Source: QPIN01 sp964535875 (GTDB lineage Bacteria; Pseudomonadota; Gammaproteobacteria; Methylococcales; Methylomonadaceae). From it: 25,304 nucleotides of DNA. The translations under genes and the position numbers were made by a program. Shown here one piece after another: positions 6,571 through 15,491 of the stretch. Below the pieces are notes generated by a model. That model worked only from the letters and a program-made list of their open reading frames with translations. It ran no database searches and had not been told where the DNA came from. Within the stretch, counting starts at the first letter, position 1; every line of letters starts with the position of its first letter. The DNA is taken from NCBI GenBank assembly GCA_964535875.1, contig CAZHUE010000016.1, positions 1 to 25,304 of the forward strand. The letters run 5' to 3'.

Positions 6571-9500
6571 TTATGACTTTGTAATAAATAAATTAGCTAA
6601 CTGTTCAATTTTTATTAGTTCCGGTCTTGCCTGATAAACACCACTGTTTTTATTTTTACCATCCATCCCCCGAACAAACAAATACATCACGCCACCAAAA
6701 TATTTTTCATAACTATAACCAGGTATTCTATTTTTTAGGTATTGATGCAAAACCAGTGTGTAAATCCAATATTGTAAGCCGTAATTATGCTCTCGCATCG
6801 ATGCAGTTAATGATTCCTGGTCGTACAAATCTAATCCATTCGATTTATAATCCAACACATAATATCGTCCATTGTATTCACATATCAAATCAATAAATCC
6901 AGTTAAAAACCCACACAGCGTTTTGTTAGATAAAGGTTGAAAAGTCGGGTAGTCTTTTAATATCTGATTTATTTGACTTACCTCCATTTTTTTCATTGAT
7001 AAATAAAAAGGCATTTCTTTTAAGCATTGTTGGTTAGATAAATCTTTTAAGCTAAAGTTATCATTCCCAATGCTTAATACGGTGTTAACCGTTCGACTTA
7101 ATAATTGATCTATTTGCTCTGGGTTATTGCAATTTAACCCGTAACGTAAACAGGATTTATCTCTTTGAAGACTAATATCATCACCTTCAGATAATGATTT
7201 GAACGAACTATTTTCCAATAAATCGTGGATAACATTACCTGTATGAGCCCCTCTGGGTAATTCGAAATCATCTCTTTCTATATCTCTAATGGCAGTGACT
7301 TCTCTGACCTTATCATCTGGCAATTCAGGTACATCATTTATACTCAAAGAAGAAAGTGCTGTGTAACTACTCATTTGCCAGTCTGTATAAAGTGAACGTT
7401 GTTTTTGTTTATATGCTAGCCTGTTATTTAATTCTTGCGACTTCCAGTTTCCAGTAACTTCTTCTCCACTCTTTAATAAGCGGTATTCAAAAGCTAATGG
7501 ATGATTAAGGCTATATTGTTTAATTTTTTCTTGTTGTAGCAAAAAATCATCAGCATAAAAATCCAGTAAATAAGCCATTGCAGAATTATTCGGTTTATCT
7601 TTTGTTCGCACATCAGCCCAACTAATATAGCAACGATATTTAGCACGAGTTACAGCCACATAAAAGACTCGTAAATCTTCAGCCAATTCTTCATCTAATG
7701 CAATTTTACGATGTTCTTCAAATTGGTCGGAGCCTAAATCGGCAATTATTTCTGATTTTTTATGACATTTAATTAGCGATTTTTCCTTATTTAAACGATC
7801 ACCTCGTTGCCATAAAAAAGGACAAAAAACGATAGGGTATTCTAGCCCTTTAGCACTATGCATGGTAATAATTTTCACAGCATTTTCATCACTTTCTAAT
7901 CTAAGCTGCTGATCTTCTGAGGGAGTAAAGCCAGATGATGTCTGAGTGATGTTTTTATGTAACCAAGCCAGTGTTTTATTAACGCCTAAATGTTCGTCAA
8001 CTACTGCTTGTTGAACCAACTCAACACAGTGTTGCAAATTAGTAAGGCATCTTTCTGCTAGTTTATTTATAGATAAATGAGGTCGTACTTTTTCCACAGA
8101 AAGAAACTGCAATATCATTGGCATTAAGCCTTTGTTCTTCCATAATAAATTATAATTTTGAAAGCGAGAAAACCAGCCATCCATAACCAGATCATCATTT
8201 AGTATTTGAAGTAGTTGTTGACCATCAAGATTAAACCAGGGAAGCGTCAATGCTTGTCTAATGAGTAGAATATTTGTCGGCTCTGCAATGGCTTGTAATA
8301 AAAAATACAGATCAACAGCTTCAGCTGAAGAAAAAACTGATTCCTTGCTATTAATCACAGCAGTTACACCCACCATATTTAAAGCCTTTTGAAAATCTTT
8401 TGCTTGTGGATTGGTTCTTACCAGAATAGCAATATCTTTAGGATGAACCTTATTCTCATTATTATTTTTTTTAATACTAAATTCAGGGAGGAGTAAATCT
8501 AGAATTTCATTAACAACGGCTGTTTTAATTTCATTTGCTGCCTTTCCTGCCGTCCAAATTTCTTTATCACTTTGACCTAATTGCCATAAAACAAAAGGCG
8601 ATTGATATTTACCTTGTTCTACTAACCCTCCGTCTTCTAGATCCAATGCAGGCTTAACAGGAATAAAACTTAACTCGTCCGAGAAGAATGGGTTATTAGT
8701 ACTAAACAATACATTGATACCTTCAACTAATTGTGGGCATGAACGCCAATTAAACCTTAGGCTAAACTGATGGTCAGCGTGTTTTTTTGCGGCAAAATAG
8801 GACTGTATATCTGCCCCTCTAAACTTATAGATGGCCTGTTTTGGATCCCCGATTAAATAAAGAGTATGTTCTTCCGAGGTAAACAAGGAAGAAAAAATAA
8901 ACCACTGGCTTTTGTCAGTATCCTGAAATTCATCAATTAAAGCCACTTGATATTGTTGCTGAACACCCTCTCGTAGAGCTTGCCCTTTCATTCCGGTTAA
9001 CGCATCTTCAAGACGAGTAATTAAATCATCAAACGAGACAATATTTAATTGTTGTAACTTTTTATTCACCTCTTCATGCAGTGTTTTAAGAAGGGCGCGA
9101 CGAAATACTATACTTAATTTACTAATGCCCGAATTAAGTTGTTCAAAAGGTGTAAAGTCTAAATTAAGTGAATCAATATAAGCCAATTTTTGTTCGTCCG
9201 ATGAGAGCGAGTTTGTTTTACTCTTTCTGAATTTATTTCCATTTAGTGCCTTAAGCAACCCTTGTTCAGTAAAAAAATAAAAATCAGGTATCGTTGAGTT
9301 ATTGTCATTAAGCCAGTCAGAAATTGATTGAAATGTAGCTTCAAATTCACTTTCAAAACTAACTTTAAATTTTCCATCCGACAATTTTTTTTGTAAAAAA
9401 GAGAGCGAGGTTTCAATAGTTGAACCGTTTTTATTGCAGAGTTGTTTCAACTCAATCAACTTTTTATCTAAATCTTCATAATCTGGAAAAATAGTCAAAT

Positions 9501-10113
9501 CAGCAGCAATAAAATCAACACTAGCCAATAATTTATCTGGTGTTGAAAAATGAGCTGTTAGTAAAGACGCTTCCCATATAGTTCGTTGATAAATATTTTT
9601 GCGCCAGAAATCATCCGAGCAAGCACGCTTAATTTCACTAATATCACCGGTTAATTCAGTATCAAATAATTGTCCACTTTCCAAGGCATGCTCAACCAAA
9701 ACACGCTGACAAAAGCCATGAATTGTGAATATACTCGCCTGATCAATATCTAGTAAAGCATCATGTAATCGCTGTAAAATAAGGGGTGGCTCCATATCAA
9801 GGTTATCTAGCCATTGTTTAATTCCGTTATCAAATTTATTTGGATGAAGTGCTGCAGTCAGTCCATCATTATTCAAATTAATAACAGCCAATCTGGCTTC
9901 AACTAAACGCGACCGGATTCTATCTTTTAGTTCCTCAGTCGCCGCTTTAGTAAAAGTGACGACCAATATTTGTTTAATGTCTAATTTTTTCTCAACGACA
10001 AACCTCAAGACCAGCATTGCAATGGTATAAGTTTTCCCCGTACCTGCACTTGCCTCTATCAGATTAATGCCTGTTAATAATGCTGTGTTTTCAGGGTCAA
10101 AATTTTTAATCAT
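6571..10113 (-). CDS. recB: exodeoxyribonuclease V beta subunit RecB
   Basis: 1180 residues, the same size as E. coli RecB. This is the 3'-5' helicase and nuclease subunit of RecBCD, which resects double-strand breaks and loads RecA. UvrD-type helicase motifs appear in order: EASAGTGKT Walker A (20-28), LIDEFQDTD, LIGDPKQAIYKFRGAD, VITMHSAKGLEYPIVF and VFYVAVTRAK. The C-terminal nuclease is intact: GNVIHDLLE, GFID (D1075) and LDYKS (D1088, K1090), with the 13-residue Asp-Asp spacing of the E. coli enzyme. No clear ribosome site precedes the ATG. It starts 46 bp after the phosphoglucomutase stop on the same strand, so co-transcription is possible. The usual recC-recB-recD cluster is broken: recC is at 22018 and recD is not in the window. 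Confidence 0.96.
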   Translation of the reverse strand: MIKNFDPENTALLTGINLIEASAGTGKTYTIAMLVLRFVVEKKLDIKQILVVTFTKAATEELKDRIRSRLVEARLAVINLNNDGLTAALHPNKFDNGIKQWLDNLDMEPPLILQRLHDALLDIDQASIFTIHGFCQRVLVEHALESGQLFDTELTGDISEIKRACSDDFWRKNIYQRTIWEASLLTAHFSTPDKLLASVDFIAADLTIFPDYEDLDKKLIELKQLCNKNGSTIETSLSFLQKKLSDGKFKVSFESEFEATFQSISDWLNDNNSTIPDFYFFTEQGLLKALNGNKFRKSKTNSLSSDEQKLAYIDSLNLDFTPFEQLNSGISKLSIVFRRALLKTLHEEVNKKLQQLNIVSFDDLITRLEDALTGMKGQALREGVQQQYQVALIDEFQDTDKSQWFIFSSLFTSEEHTLYLIGDPKQAIYKFRGADIQSYFAAKKHADHQFSLRFNWRSCPQLVEGINVLFSTNNPFFSDELSFIPVKPALDLEDGGLVEQGKYQSPFVLWQLGQSDKEIWTAGKAANEIKTAVVNEILDLLLPEFSIKKNNNENKVHPKDIAILVRTNPQAKDFQKALNMVGVTAVINSKESVFSSAEAVDLYFLLQAIAEPTNILLIRQALTLPWFNLDGQQLLQILNDDLVMDGWFSRFQNYNLLWKNKGLMPMILQFLSVEKVRPHLSINKLAERCLTNLQHCVELVQQAVVDEHLGVNKTLAWLHKNITQTSSGFTPSEDQQLRLESDENAVKIITMHSAKGLEYPIVFCPFLWQRGDRLNKEKSLIKCHKKSEIIADLGSDQFEEHRKIALDEELAEDLRVFYVAVTRAKYRCYISWADVRTKDKPNNSAMAYLLDFYADDFLLQQEKIKQYSLNHPLAFEYRLLKSGEEVTGNWKSQELNNRLAYKQKQRSLYTDWQMSSYTALSSLSINDVPELPDDKVREVTAIRDIERDDFELPRGAHTGNVIHDLLENSSFKSLSEGDDISLQRDKSCLRYGLNCNNPEQIDQLLSRTVNTVLSIGNDNFSLKDLSNQQCLKEMPFYLSMKKMEVSQINQILKDYPTFQPLSNKTLCGFLTGFIDLICEYNGRYYVLDYKSNGLDLYDQESLTASMREHNYGLQYWIYTLVLHQYLKNRIPGYSYEKYFGGVMYLFVRGMDGKNKNSGVYQARPELIKIEQLANLFITKS

Positions 10114-10159
10114 ATTTTTTGTTCGTAGAGAAAAAAACGAATTTCAGGTGCCCATATAT

Positions 10160-11794
10160 TCAAGTGATAACAGTTGGTTCTGTTCTACCTGTGCGCTTTT
10201 TAACTTCACAAAATTGTTCTGCCAGTTCTATTAAAAAAGCTAATGCTTCTTGAGCATCTTGCTTATGTTTACTACTATCGGCTTCAAACTTTTCCAAATA
10301 GATTCTTAATGTTGCACCAACTGTCCCTGTCCCTGATAAACGGAAAATAATACGTGAGCCATTTTCAAAACCAATGCGAATACCCTGGTTATTGCTAACA
10401 CTTTGATCTACTGGATCTGTATAACTAAATTCATCCGCATATTTCACTGTATAGTCAGCAAATTTTTGATCTATTAAGCTCGGTAATTGACTGATTAAAT
10501 GATCAAAAATGCCATTAGCAATGTCTGTATCTACAGCCTCATAATCATGGCGACAATAAATATCACGACCATAAATTTTCCAGTGATCAAATACTATATC
10601 TTCAACAGACTGGTCTTTTTTAGCAACCAGATTTAACCAGAATAAAACAGCCCATAAACCATCCTTTTCTCTGATATGATCTGATCCTGACCCAAAACTT
10701 TCTTCTCCACATAAAGTTATCTTCCCAGCATCTAAAAGATTACCAAAAAACTTCCAGCCCGTCGGTGTTTCAAAGCAGGGTAGCTCTAATTTTTTAGCAA
10801 CTCTATCAACTGCTTGGCTGGTAGGCATTGATCTAGCTACACCTGAAATTCCTTTAGCATAGGCAGGAATCAGTTGGGCATTTGCTGCCATAATCGCCAA
10901 ACTATCACTTGGTGTGACAAAAATATTTGCTCCCATAACCATATTTCGGTCTCCATCACCATCAGATGCAGCACCAAAAACAGGTGGGTTATTACCAAAC
11001 ATTCTGCTCGTTAATTCTTTTGCATGTGCCATATTAGGATCTGGGTGCCCTCCGCCAAAGTCTTCCAAAGGAATGCCATTAATAACAGTGCCTTTTGGTG
11101 CACCTAATTGCTGCTCCAGAATCCAGCTCGCATAAGGGCCGGTAATCGCGTGCATTGCATCAAAACAGAGGGTTATTTTGTCTGAGGAGATACTATTTTT
11201 AATTAAGTCAAAATCAAAAATCTTAGCCATTAAGTCAGCATAATCAGAAACAGGATCAATTATGGTAACAAGTAATGCATCAATTTTTTGTTGACCTATA
11301 CTATCTATATCAACATCAGAAATATCTGCAATTTTATATTCTGAAATGGTCGTGGTATTTTTGTAAAGTTCATCAGTAAATTTTTCTGGGGCAGGGCCTC
11401 CATTACTAACATTATATTTAATACCGAAGTCCTCATCAGGACCTCCAGGGTTATGGCTTGCAGAAAGAATAATTCCACCAAAAGCATGATTAATTCTGAT
11501 TAAATTTGATACAGCCGGTGTGGATAACAAACCACCCTGACCAATAATAAGCTCGCCAAAACCATTGGCGGCAGCAATTTTTATAATTATTTGTATGGCT
11601 TCGCGGTTAAAAAATCGACCGTCACCACCTAAAACTAAAGATGTTCCTTGAAAATCTTGTAAAGAATTAAAAATTGATTGGACAAAATTTTCTAAGTAGT
11701 TATCTTGTTGAAAAACAGTTACTTTTTTTCTAAGTCCAGAAGTGCCAGGTTTTTGATCATTGTGGGGGATGGTTGATTGAGTATTTATTTTCAT
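10160..11794 (-). CDS. pgm: phosphoglucomutase (alpha-D-glucose-1,6-bisphosphate dependent)
   Basis: 544 residues, full length for the PGM1/ExoC-like branch of the alpha-D-phosphohexomutases. It interconverts glucose 1-phosphate and glucose 6-phosphate, feeding UDP-glucose, glycogen and envelope glycan synthesis. All four active-site elements are visible: SASHNPGG with the phosphorylated Ser113 (111-118), the metal loop DGDGDR (278-283), the sugar-recognition GEESFG (363-368) and the C-terminal phosphate site RLSGTGT. The N-terminal KPGTSGLRKKV (15-25) is typical of the PGM1-type branch and differs from the usual E. coli Pgm. The ribosome site before the ATG is weak, and the promoter region is largely replaced by the run of Ns. 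recB follows 46 bp downstream. Confidence 0.94.
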   Translation of the reverse strand: MKINTQSTIPHNDQKPGTSGLRKKVTVFQQDNYLENFVQSIFNSLQDFQGTSLVLGGDGRFFNREAIQIIIKIAAANGFGELIIGQGGLLSTPAVSNLIRINHAFGGIILSASHNPGGPDEDFGIKYNVSNGGPAPEKFTDELYKNTTTISEYKIADISDVDIDSIGQQKIDALLVTIIDPVSDYADLMAKIFDFDLIKNSISSDKITLCFDAMHAITGPYASWILEQQLGAPKGTVINGIPLEDFGGGHPDPNMAHAKELTSRMFGNNPPVFGAASDGDGDRNMVMGANIFVTPSDSLAIMAANAQLIPAYAKGISGVARSMPTSQAVDRVAKKLELPCFETPTGWKFFGNLLDAGKITLCGEESFGSGSDHIREKDGLWAVLFWLNLVAKKDQSVEDIVFDHWKIYGRDIYCRHDYEAVDTDIANGIFDHLISQLPSLIDQKFADYTVKYADEFSYTDPVDQSVSNNQGIRIGFENGSRIIFRLSGTGTVGATLRIYLEKFEADSSKHKQDAQEALAFLIELAEQFCEVKKRTGRTEPTVIT

Positions 11795-11813
11795 TTTTTA
11801 ATCTTACTGAGAT

Positions 11814-11842
11814 NNNNNNNNNNNNNNNNNNNNNNNNNNNNN
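11814..11842. other. assembly gap (29 Ns)
   Basis: The run of Ns lies between the divergent phosphoglucomutase and L,D-transpeptidase genes. Its true length is unknown, and promoters for both genes may be hidden in it. Confidence 0.99.
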
Positions 11843-11862
11843 TTATTTTAATGTAGGTTTTT

Positions 11863-12417
11863 ATGAGGAAAGTTCGGATTACACAAGCTTTAGTTCTAAG
11901 TTTTACATTTTTTTCTATGCCTTTACACGCTGGCGATCCAGTTTGGTTGTTAGTTGACACCCAAGCCCTGAGCCTTGAGGTAAAAAAAGGGCTCAAAACA
12001 CTCGCAATAATGAAAAATATTTCTATTGGCCGAAATGGAGCAGGAACTAAACAGCAATTAGGTGATGATATAACACCCATCGGAACCTATAAAATAGGCT
12101 GGGTCAATAATAAAAGTAAATTCTACAAATTTTATGGATTTGACTACCCGTCTATTGATAATGCAAACTATGGGTTAGAAAATGGAAATTTATCGAACGA
12201 TTCCTACAACTCAATTATTAAAGCACACAAACTAAACAAAGTTCCGCCTCAAAACACACCCATTGGAGGTGCTATAGGTATTCATGGCTTAGGTCTTGCT
12301 AATGCAAAAGTTCATGAGTTAATAAATTGGACTCATGGCTGCATTGCTTTAACAAACAGTCAAATAGATCAATTAAGCCAATGGATGGGAGAAGGAATGT
12401 TGGTAAAAATAAAATAA
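11863..12417 (+). CDS. secreted L,D-transpeptidase family protein (YkuD domain)
   Basis: 184 residues. An N-terminal signal peptide (about 1-23, ending LHA) is followed by a compact YkuD domain: TPIGTYKIGW (71-80), IGIHGLG (138-144, His141) and the catalytic THGCIAL (157-163, Cys160). The common SHGCxR/M motif is altered to THGCIAL, with Ala in place of the usual Arg. Family enzymes use the cysteine to make 3-3 peptidoglycan cross-links or attach Lpp to peptidoglycan; some relatives act as hydrolases. An in-frame TAG nine bases upstream fixes this ATG as the first possible start. The next gene on the same strand, 108 bp on, is an Lpp-like lipoprotein, which fits an envelope-anchoring role. 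The start region borders the assembly gap. Its specific activity cannot be told. Confidence 0.85.
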   Translation: MRKVRITQALVLSFTFFSMPLHAGDPVWLLVDTQALSLEVKKGLKTLAIMKNISIGRNGAGTKQQLGDDITPIGTYKIGWVNNKSKFYKFYGFDYPSIDNANYGLENGNLSNDSYNSIIKAHKLNKVPPQNTPIGGAIGIHGLGLANAKVHELINWTHGCIALTNSQIDQLSQWMGEGMLVKIK

Positions 12418-12462
12418 TACTGGAAAGAAGTTGAAAAAAGAGAGAGAATTATACCTAGGCAT

Positions 12463-12490
12463 TTGATAAAATGAGAGAAGAAACTATTAA
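12463..12490 (+). promoter_or_regulatory. sigma70-type promoter for the Lpp-like gene
   Basis: TTGATA (12463-12468), a 16-nt spacer and TATTAA (12485-12490) lie 35 bp before the ATG. This implies a short leader containing a good AGGA ribosome site (12517-12520). It would let the lipoprotein be expressed independently of the upstream transpeptidase. Confidence 0.5.
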
Positions 12491-12525
12491 ATCCGTATTC
12501 GAAACTAACTTAATATAGGAAAACT

Positions 12526-12801
12526 ATGAAAGCAATGAAATTATCAAGTTTAATTCTTGTCGCTGGTTTAGCAACAGGCTGCGCAAGTTCATCTGATATT
12601 GATAACTTACAATCACAAATTGATAACTTGAGTTCTCAAATAACAACAGCATCGTCTGATGCAGCAAAGGCCCAATCTGCTTCTGAGCTTGCCGCTTCAA
12701 AAGCATCTGCTGCCGAAGCGGCGGCTAGCCGTGCTGCACAATATGCTCAAGATACTAATAGTAAACTTGATCGTATGTTTAAAAAATCAATGATGAAGTA
12801 A
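12526..12801 (+). CDS. lpp: Lpp-like murein lipoprotein (alanine-zipper)
   Basis: 91 residues. The signal peptide ends in a lipobox, LATGC (15-19), so Cys19 becomes the lipidated N-terminus of a 73-residue mature protein. The rest is a low-complexity coiled coil: IDNLQSQIDNLSSQ, then an Ala-rich heptad run typical of the trimeric Lpp/OprI alanine zipper. The chain ends in KKSMMK; a terminal Lys is the residue that Lpp uses for covalent linkage to peptidoglycan. It is longer than E. coli Lpp (58 mature residues) and closer to OprI. Mature residues 2-4 (Ala-Ser-Ser) include no Asp at +2, which suits outer-membrane sorting. It is flanked by two L,D-transpeptidase genes, the enzyme class that makes this linkage, and has its own promoter and terminator. 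Confidence 0.82.
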   Translation: MKAMKLSSLILVAGLATGCASSSDIDNLQSQIDNLSSQITTASSDAAKAQSASELAASKASAAEAAASRAAQYAQDTNSKLDRMFKKSMMK

Positions 12802-12824
12802 AAGTTTATTCTTGATAAAAAATC

Positions 12825-12852
12825 CCGAGGTATATTTTTTTTATACCCTCGG
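12825..12852 (+). terminator. hairpin terminator after the Lpp-like gene
   Basis: CCGAGG-TATA (12825-12834) pairs with TATA-CCCTCGG (12842-12852) with one bulged C, around a loop of seven T. The downstream U tract is poor (TGTATTTC), but the strong stem just after the stop fits 3'-end protection or termination of an abundant lpp mRNA. Confidence 0.6.
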
Positions 12853-12873
12853 TGTATTTCTAATAACAGAGAG

Positions 12874-12896
12874 TACCAGAATTCCAAATTCTGGTA
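12874..12896 (-). terminator. perfect 10-bp hairpin after the LysM L,D-transpeptidase gene
   Basis: TACCAGAATT (12874-12883) and AATTCTGGTA (12887-12896) form a perfect stem with a 3-nt loop, 3 bp past the minus-strand stop. Only a weak T-rich stretch follows on the minus strand. It may act with the lpp hairpin as a two-way terminator. Confidence 0.5.
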
Positions 12897-12899
12897 GTA

Positions 12900-13832
12900 T
12901 TAACGTTTTGCTAAAGAAACAGGAATTCCATTACTTAGTTTTAAGGCTCGTTTCAGCGCACTCCCTTTAATTCTTAAAACCTTGTAATTATTCGCTTGTT
13001 CAATTAAATTTAAAGCAATACTTAACCTTTCTTCATAGCTAATTTTCTTATCATCCAAACTTGGATGTACCTCAATATATAATTTATCGTCTGACCAGCC
13101 TACTTTTATAGGTTGATTAACAATATGAACATTTATCCCCATTTTTATTTTTGGAAATAATTGTTCAATATCTTCTGGATACATTCGGATACATCCATGA
13201 CTAACACGCATGCCAACACCAAAAGGTTTATTGGTACTGTGAATTAAATAACTTGGAACACCCAGCCTAATTGCGTATTGACCTAAAGGGTTATCTGGCC
13301 CCGCAGGAAATACATCGGGTAAAATATCACCTTCGGCAGCATGCTCGTCTTTAATGGCTTGTGTAGGAATCCATATTGGATCTTTATTTTTAGCTATAAC
13401 AGTAGTAACACCTAAGGGCGTCTCCCAATCGACTCGACCAATACTAATAGGATGAGTAATAACTACCCTTGGTTCATGTTCTTTTTGTTTTGGATAATAA
13501 TAAAGGCGAAACTCTGGTAGGTTTAGAACCAAACCATTATGAGGAGTATTTGGTAATAAACGACTAATCGGTATATTTACTTTAGTGTTTTTTCCTGGTA
13601 GCCATCGGTCGACCTTCGGATTCGCCATTAGTATTTCGTTTTGCCCCATATTAAAAGCTCTTGCAATATCCAGTAAAGTATCTTCCTCTTTAGCAAAAGT
13701 ATACTGAATAGGCGAAGGTTTATTTCCTATTAGGATATCTCCAGGGTTTTTTGGATAGGGTAAACTATCTGCAAAAACAACTTGGTTAGTGATTAATAGA
13801 AAATAAAATATAACTTTGCTAAATTTTGGCAT
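12900..13832 (-). CDS. LysM-containing L,D-transpeptidase (YbiS/ErfK/YcfS/YnhG type)
   Basis: 310 residues from the ATG at 13832. An upstream in-frame TTG (13856) with its own GGAG site would add eight residues and cannot be excluded. The signal peptide ends near residue 21 (VVFA). A LysM-like peptidoglycan-binding segment follows (~43-88, YTFAKEEDTLLDIARAFNMG). The YkuD domain covers ~101-240, with LIHST (197-201) and the canonical catalytic SHGCIRM (211-217, Cys214). This arrangement matches the E. coli YbiS/ErfK/YcfS/YnhG group, several of which attach Lpp to peptidoglycan while others make 3-3 cross-links. The Lpp-like gene lies immediately beyond, convergent, a neighbourhood reminiscent of E. 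coli lpp-ynhG. It probably acts in the periplasm on that lipoprotein. A C-terminal ~70-residue tail is not assigned. Confidence 0.92.
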   Translation of the reverse strand: MPKFSKVIFYFLLITNQVVFADSLPYPKNPGDILIGNKPSPIQYTFAKEEDTLLDIARAFNMGQNEILMANPKVDRWLPGKNTKVNIPISRLLPNTPHNGLVLNLPEFRLYYYPKQKEHEPRVVITHPISIGRVDWETPLGVTTVIAKNKDPIWIPTQAIKDEHAAEGDILPDVFPAGPDNPLGQYAIRLGVPSYLIHSTNKPFGVGMRVSHGCIRMYPEDIEQLFPKIKMGINVHIVNQPIKVGWSDDKLYIEVHPSLDDKKISYEERLSIALNLIEQANNYKVLRIKGSALKRALKLSNGIPVSLAKR

Positions 13833-13947
13833 ATTGTTTCTAATACCTTTGGCCAAGGAACTCCACAGTGGTCATTGCCAAAATTGGCATACACATAGTT
13901 AGGGAAAAAATAATTTTGATGTTATCTAATTCTAGCCCAAAAATAAA

Positions 13948-14859
13948 TTATGTTTTATTTTCACCACCAAATATTTCGACTAAACGCGGTATAAAATTTG
14001 AGAGTTCTAAAGACATAATAGAAAAATCAACATCAAATTTTGAAATTTCATCATCTGCTTCAGTATCAGCAACTTGATCTTGTATTAAATCTAAAAATTT
14101 TAAGCGTTTAATAGAAAGATTTTCATCAATAATAAAAGATAAACGGTCTGTCCAGTTAACGGCTAATTTTATCACTTGTTTGCCAGTATCTAAATGATTG
14201 GTTATTTCTGGCAAACTAAGATTATGACGCTTACAACGTATAATACTACCATCCTCTTCTGGAGAGCGTAGTTCACATTCATCTTCAACCACTAAGTCTT
14301 TAGGGATAGAATGATTATCTGTTAACCATTGGGTCATTATAATCTCTGGTTTATCAATCGTATTAATCGGCACCACAGGTAATGAACTAATACCTTTGCG
14401 TAAAAAACTAAGTAAATCTTCGGCTTTTTTAGCTGAAGCTGCATCTACAACTATCCAGCCGCCTTTAGGGTCAATATAAGCATAAGTTTTTTTTGAGAAT
14501 GAAAAGGCTCTAGGTAAAAGCTCAAAAATTAATTCATCTTTTAATGCTGTTCTCTCTTTTTTAGATAGTTTCCTGGCTTCTTGCTCCTCTTTTTCAGCTA
14601 CTTTCTCTTGAATCATTTCACCAATTACTGCTGCAGGAATAACTTTTTCTTCTTTTTTCAGGCATAGCATCATAAACCCATTTGATTCATGAATAAGTTG
14701 TTCTACAACATTGCCAACTGGTGAAGTCCAGCCCACGCTAAATTCATCATGGTTACCGCAGGGACGAAAGCGTTTATCATTTAATTTCTCTGCAATCTCA
14801 TCTGTAGTTAAAGCAAAGGGTTCGGTAAATCGGTAAAGCGCAAGGTTTTTAAACCACAT
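13948..14859 (-). CDS. rdgC: recombination-associated protein RdgC
   Basis: 303 residues from the ATG at 14859, the length of E. coli RdgC. I chose this start because the family begins MxWFKNLxxYR, as here with MWFKNLALYRF; an ATG 33 bp upstream has a better GAG site and is possible. RdgC is a ring-shaped DNA-binding protein that limits RecA access to DNA. Family landmarks include FRPCGNHDEFSVGWTSP near the N-terminus, the KLSKKERTALKDE helix and the C-terminal INxxLSIKRLKFLD-like segment followed by acidic residues (ADTEADDE). It is divergent from the glycosylase-darP operon with under 80 bp between them, so their promoters must lie close together. With recB, recC and dinB nearby it forms a loose repair neighbourhood. 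Confidence 0.93.
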   Translation of the reverse strand: MWFKNLALYRFTEPFALTTDEIAEKLNDKRFRPCGNHDEFSVGWTSPVGNVVEQLIHESNGFMMLCLKKEEKVIPAAVIGEMIQEKVAEKEEQEARKLSKKERTALKDELIFELLPRAFSFSKKTYAYIDPKGGWIVVDAASAKKAEDLLSFLRKGISSLPVVPINTIDKPEIIMTQWLTDNHSIPKDLVVEDECELRSPEEDGSIIRCKRHNLSLPEITNHLDTGKQVIKLAVNWTDRLSFIIDENLSIKRLKFLDLIQDQVADTEADDEISKFDVDFSIMSLELSNFIPRLVEIFGGENKT

Positions 14860-14936
14860 AGCAAATATTATTTTAAATAAAAAAACGTGCATTATCTCAA
14901 ATATATCGTTAAGGTAGGATTTATTTTAAGATCTAA

Positions 14937-15491
14937 TTGAGGGTTGTGAAGAATATTTCTGGGTTTTCAGCAATAGCTGATGAAAATGCAAGGCTATTAA
15001 TTTTAGGCTCAATGCCTAGTGAGTCATCGCTAAAAAAACAACAATATTATGGGCATGAGCGAAATGCATTTTGGCCAATCATACTTTCATTATTCACTAA
15101 TAAACCAACCCATCAAATACCAACTTATAAGCTACGAAAACAATTGCTTTTAAAAAATAATATAGCAGTATGGGATGTATTACAAAGTTGTTATCGGCAG
15201 GGGAGTCTGGATACCGCCATTAAAATGGATTCAATAAAAACAAATGATTTTTATCAATTTTTTTTCACGCATACAGCGATAAAAAAAGTATTTTTTAATG
15301 GTGCAAAGGCTGAAACAATTTATAGAAAATATATTTTGCCAACAATTTGTGAGCAATTTTCATATTTACAATATTGTCGATTACCTTCATCCAGCCCTGC
15401 GCATGCAGCAATGACGTTGAATCAAAAAACTGCGATTTGGGAAAAACAAATAAAAGATTATAATAAGCCCTTAAATAAAGGAGTAGCTTGA
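14937..15491 (+). CDS. family-6 uracil-DNA-glycosylase superfamily enzyme (DNA-deoxyinosine / hypoxanthine glycosylase)
   Basis: About 184 residues. The LILGSMPSESSLKKQQYYGH segment and following RNAFWPI, then AVWDVLQSCYRQGSLDTAIK and the late LPSSSPAHAAM block, match the DNA-deoxyinosine glycosylase (HDG) family of the UDG superfamily. The enzyme removes hypoxanthine formed by adenine deamination, starting base excision repair. The start is uncertain: TTG (14937) and GTG (14946) both lie just before the conserved region, and no ATG precedes it. Its stop overlaps the start of the next gene as TGATG-type coupling, making it first in an operon with the 61-residue membrane protein gene and darP. 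A MUG-type G:T/U glycosylase is less likely given the motifs. Confidence 0.85.
   Translation: MRVVKNISGFSAIADENARLLILGSMPSESSLKKQQYYGHERNAFWPIILSLFTNKPTHQIPTYKLRKQLLLKNNIAVWDVLQSCYRQGSLDTAIKMDSIKTNDFYQFFFTHTAIKKVFFNGAKAETIYRKYILPTICEQFSYLQYCRLPSSSPAHAAMTLNQKTAIWEKQIKDYNKPLNKGVA

Noticed and set aside
10160..11794. Phosphoglucomutase as a recent transfer from a eukaryote
   Set aside because: The PGM1-like branch is also widespread in bacteria (ExoC type), and base use looks like its neighbours.
11757..12080. 107-codon minus-strand frame running through the Ns
   Set aside because: It crosses unknown bases and lies antisense to the L,D-transpeptidase, which has a clear catalytic motif.
13876..13892. 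TGCCAA/TTGGCA inverted repeat upstream of the LysM L,D-transpeptidase
   Set aside because: Short arms with a 2-nt loop and no matching promoter I could support; not enough to call an operator.
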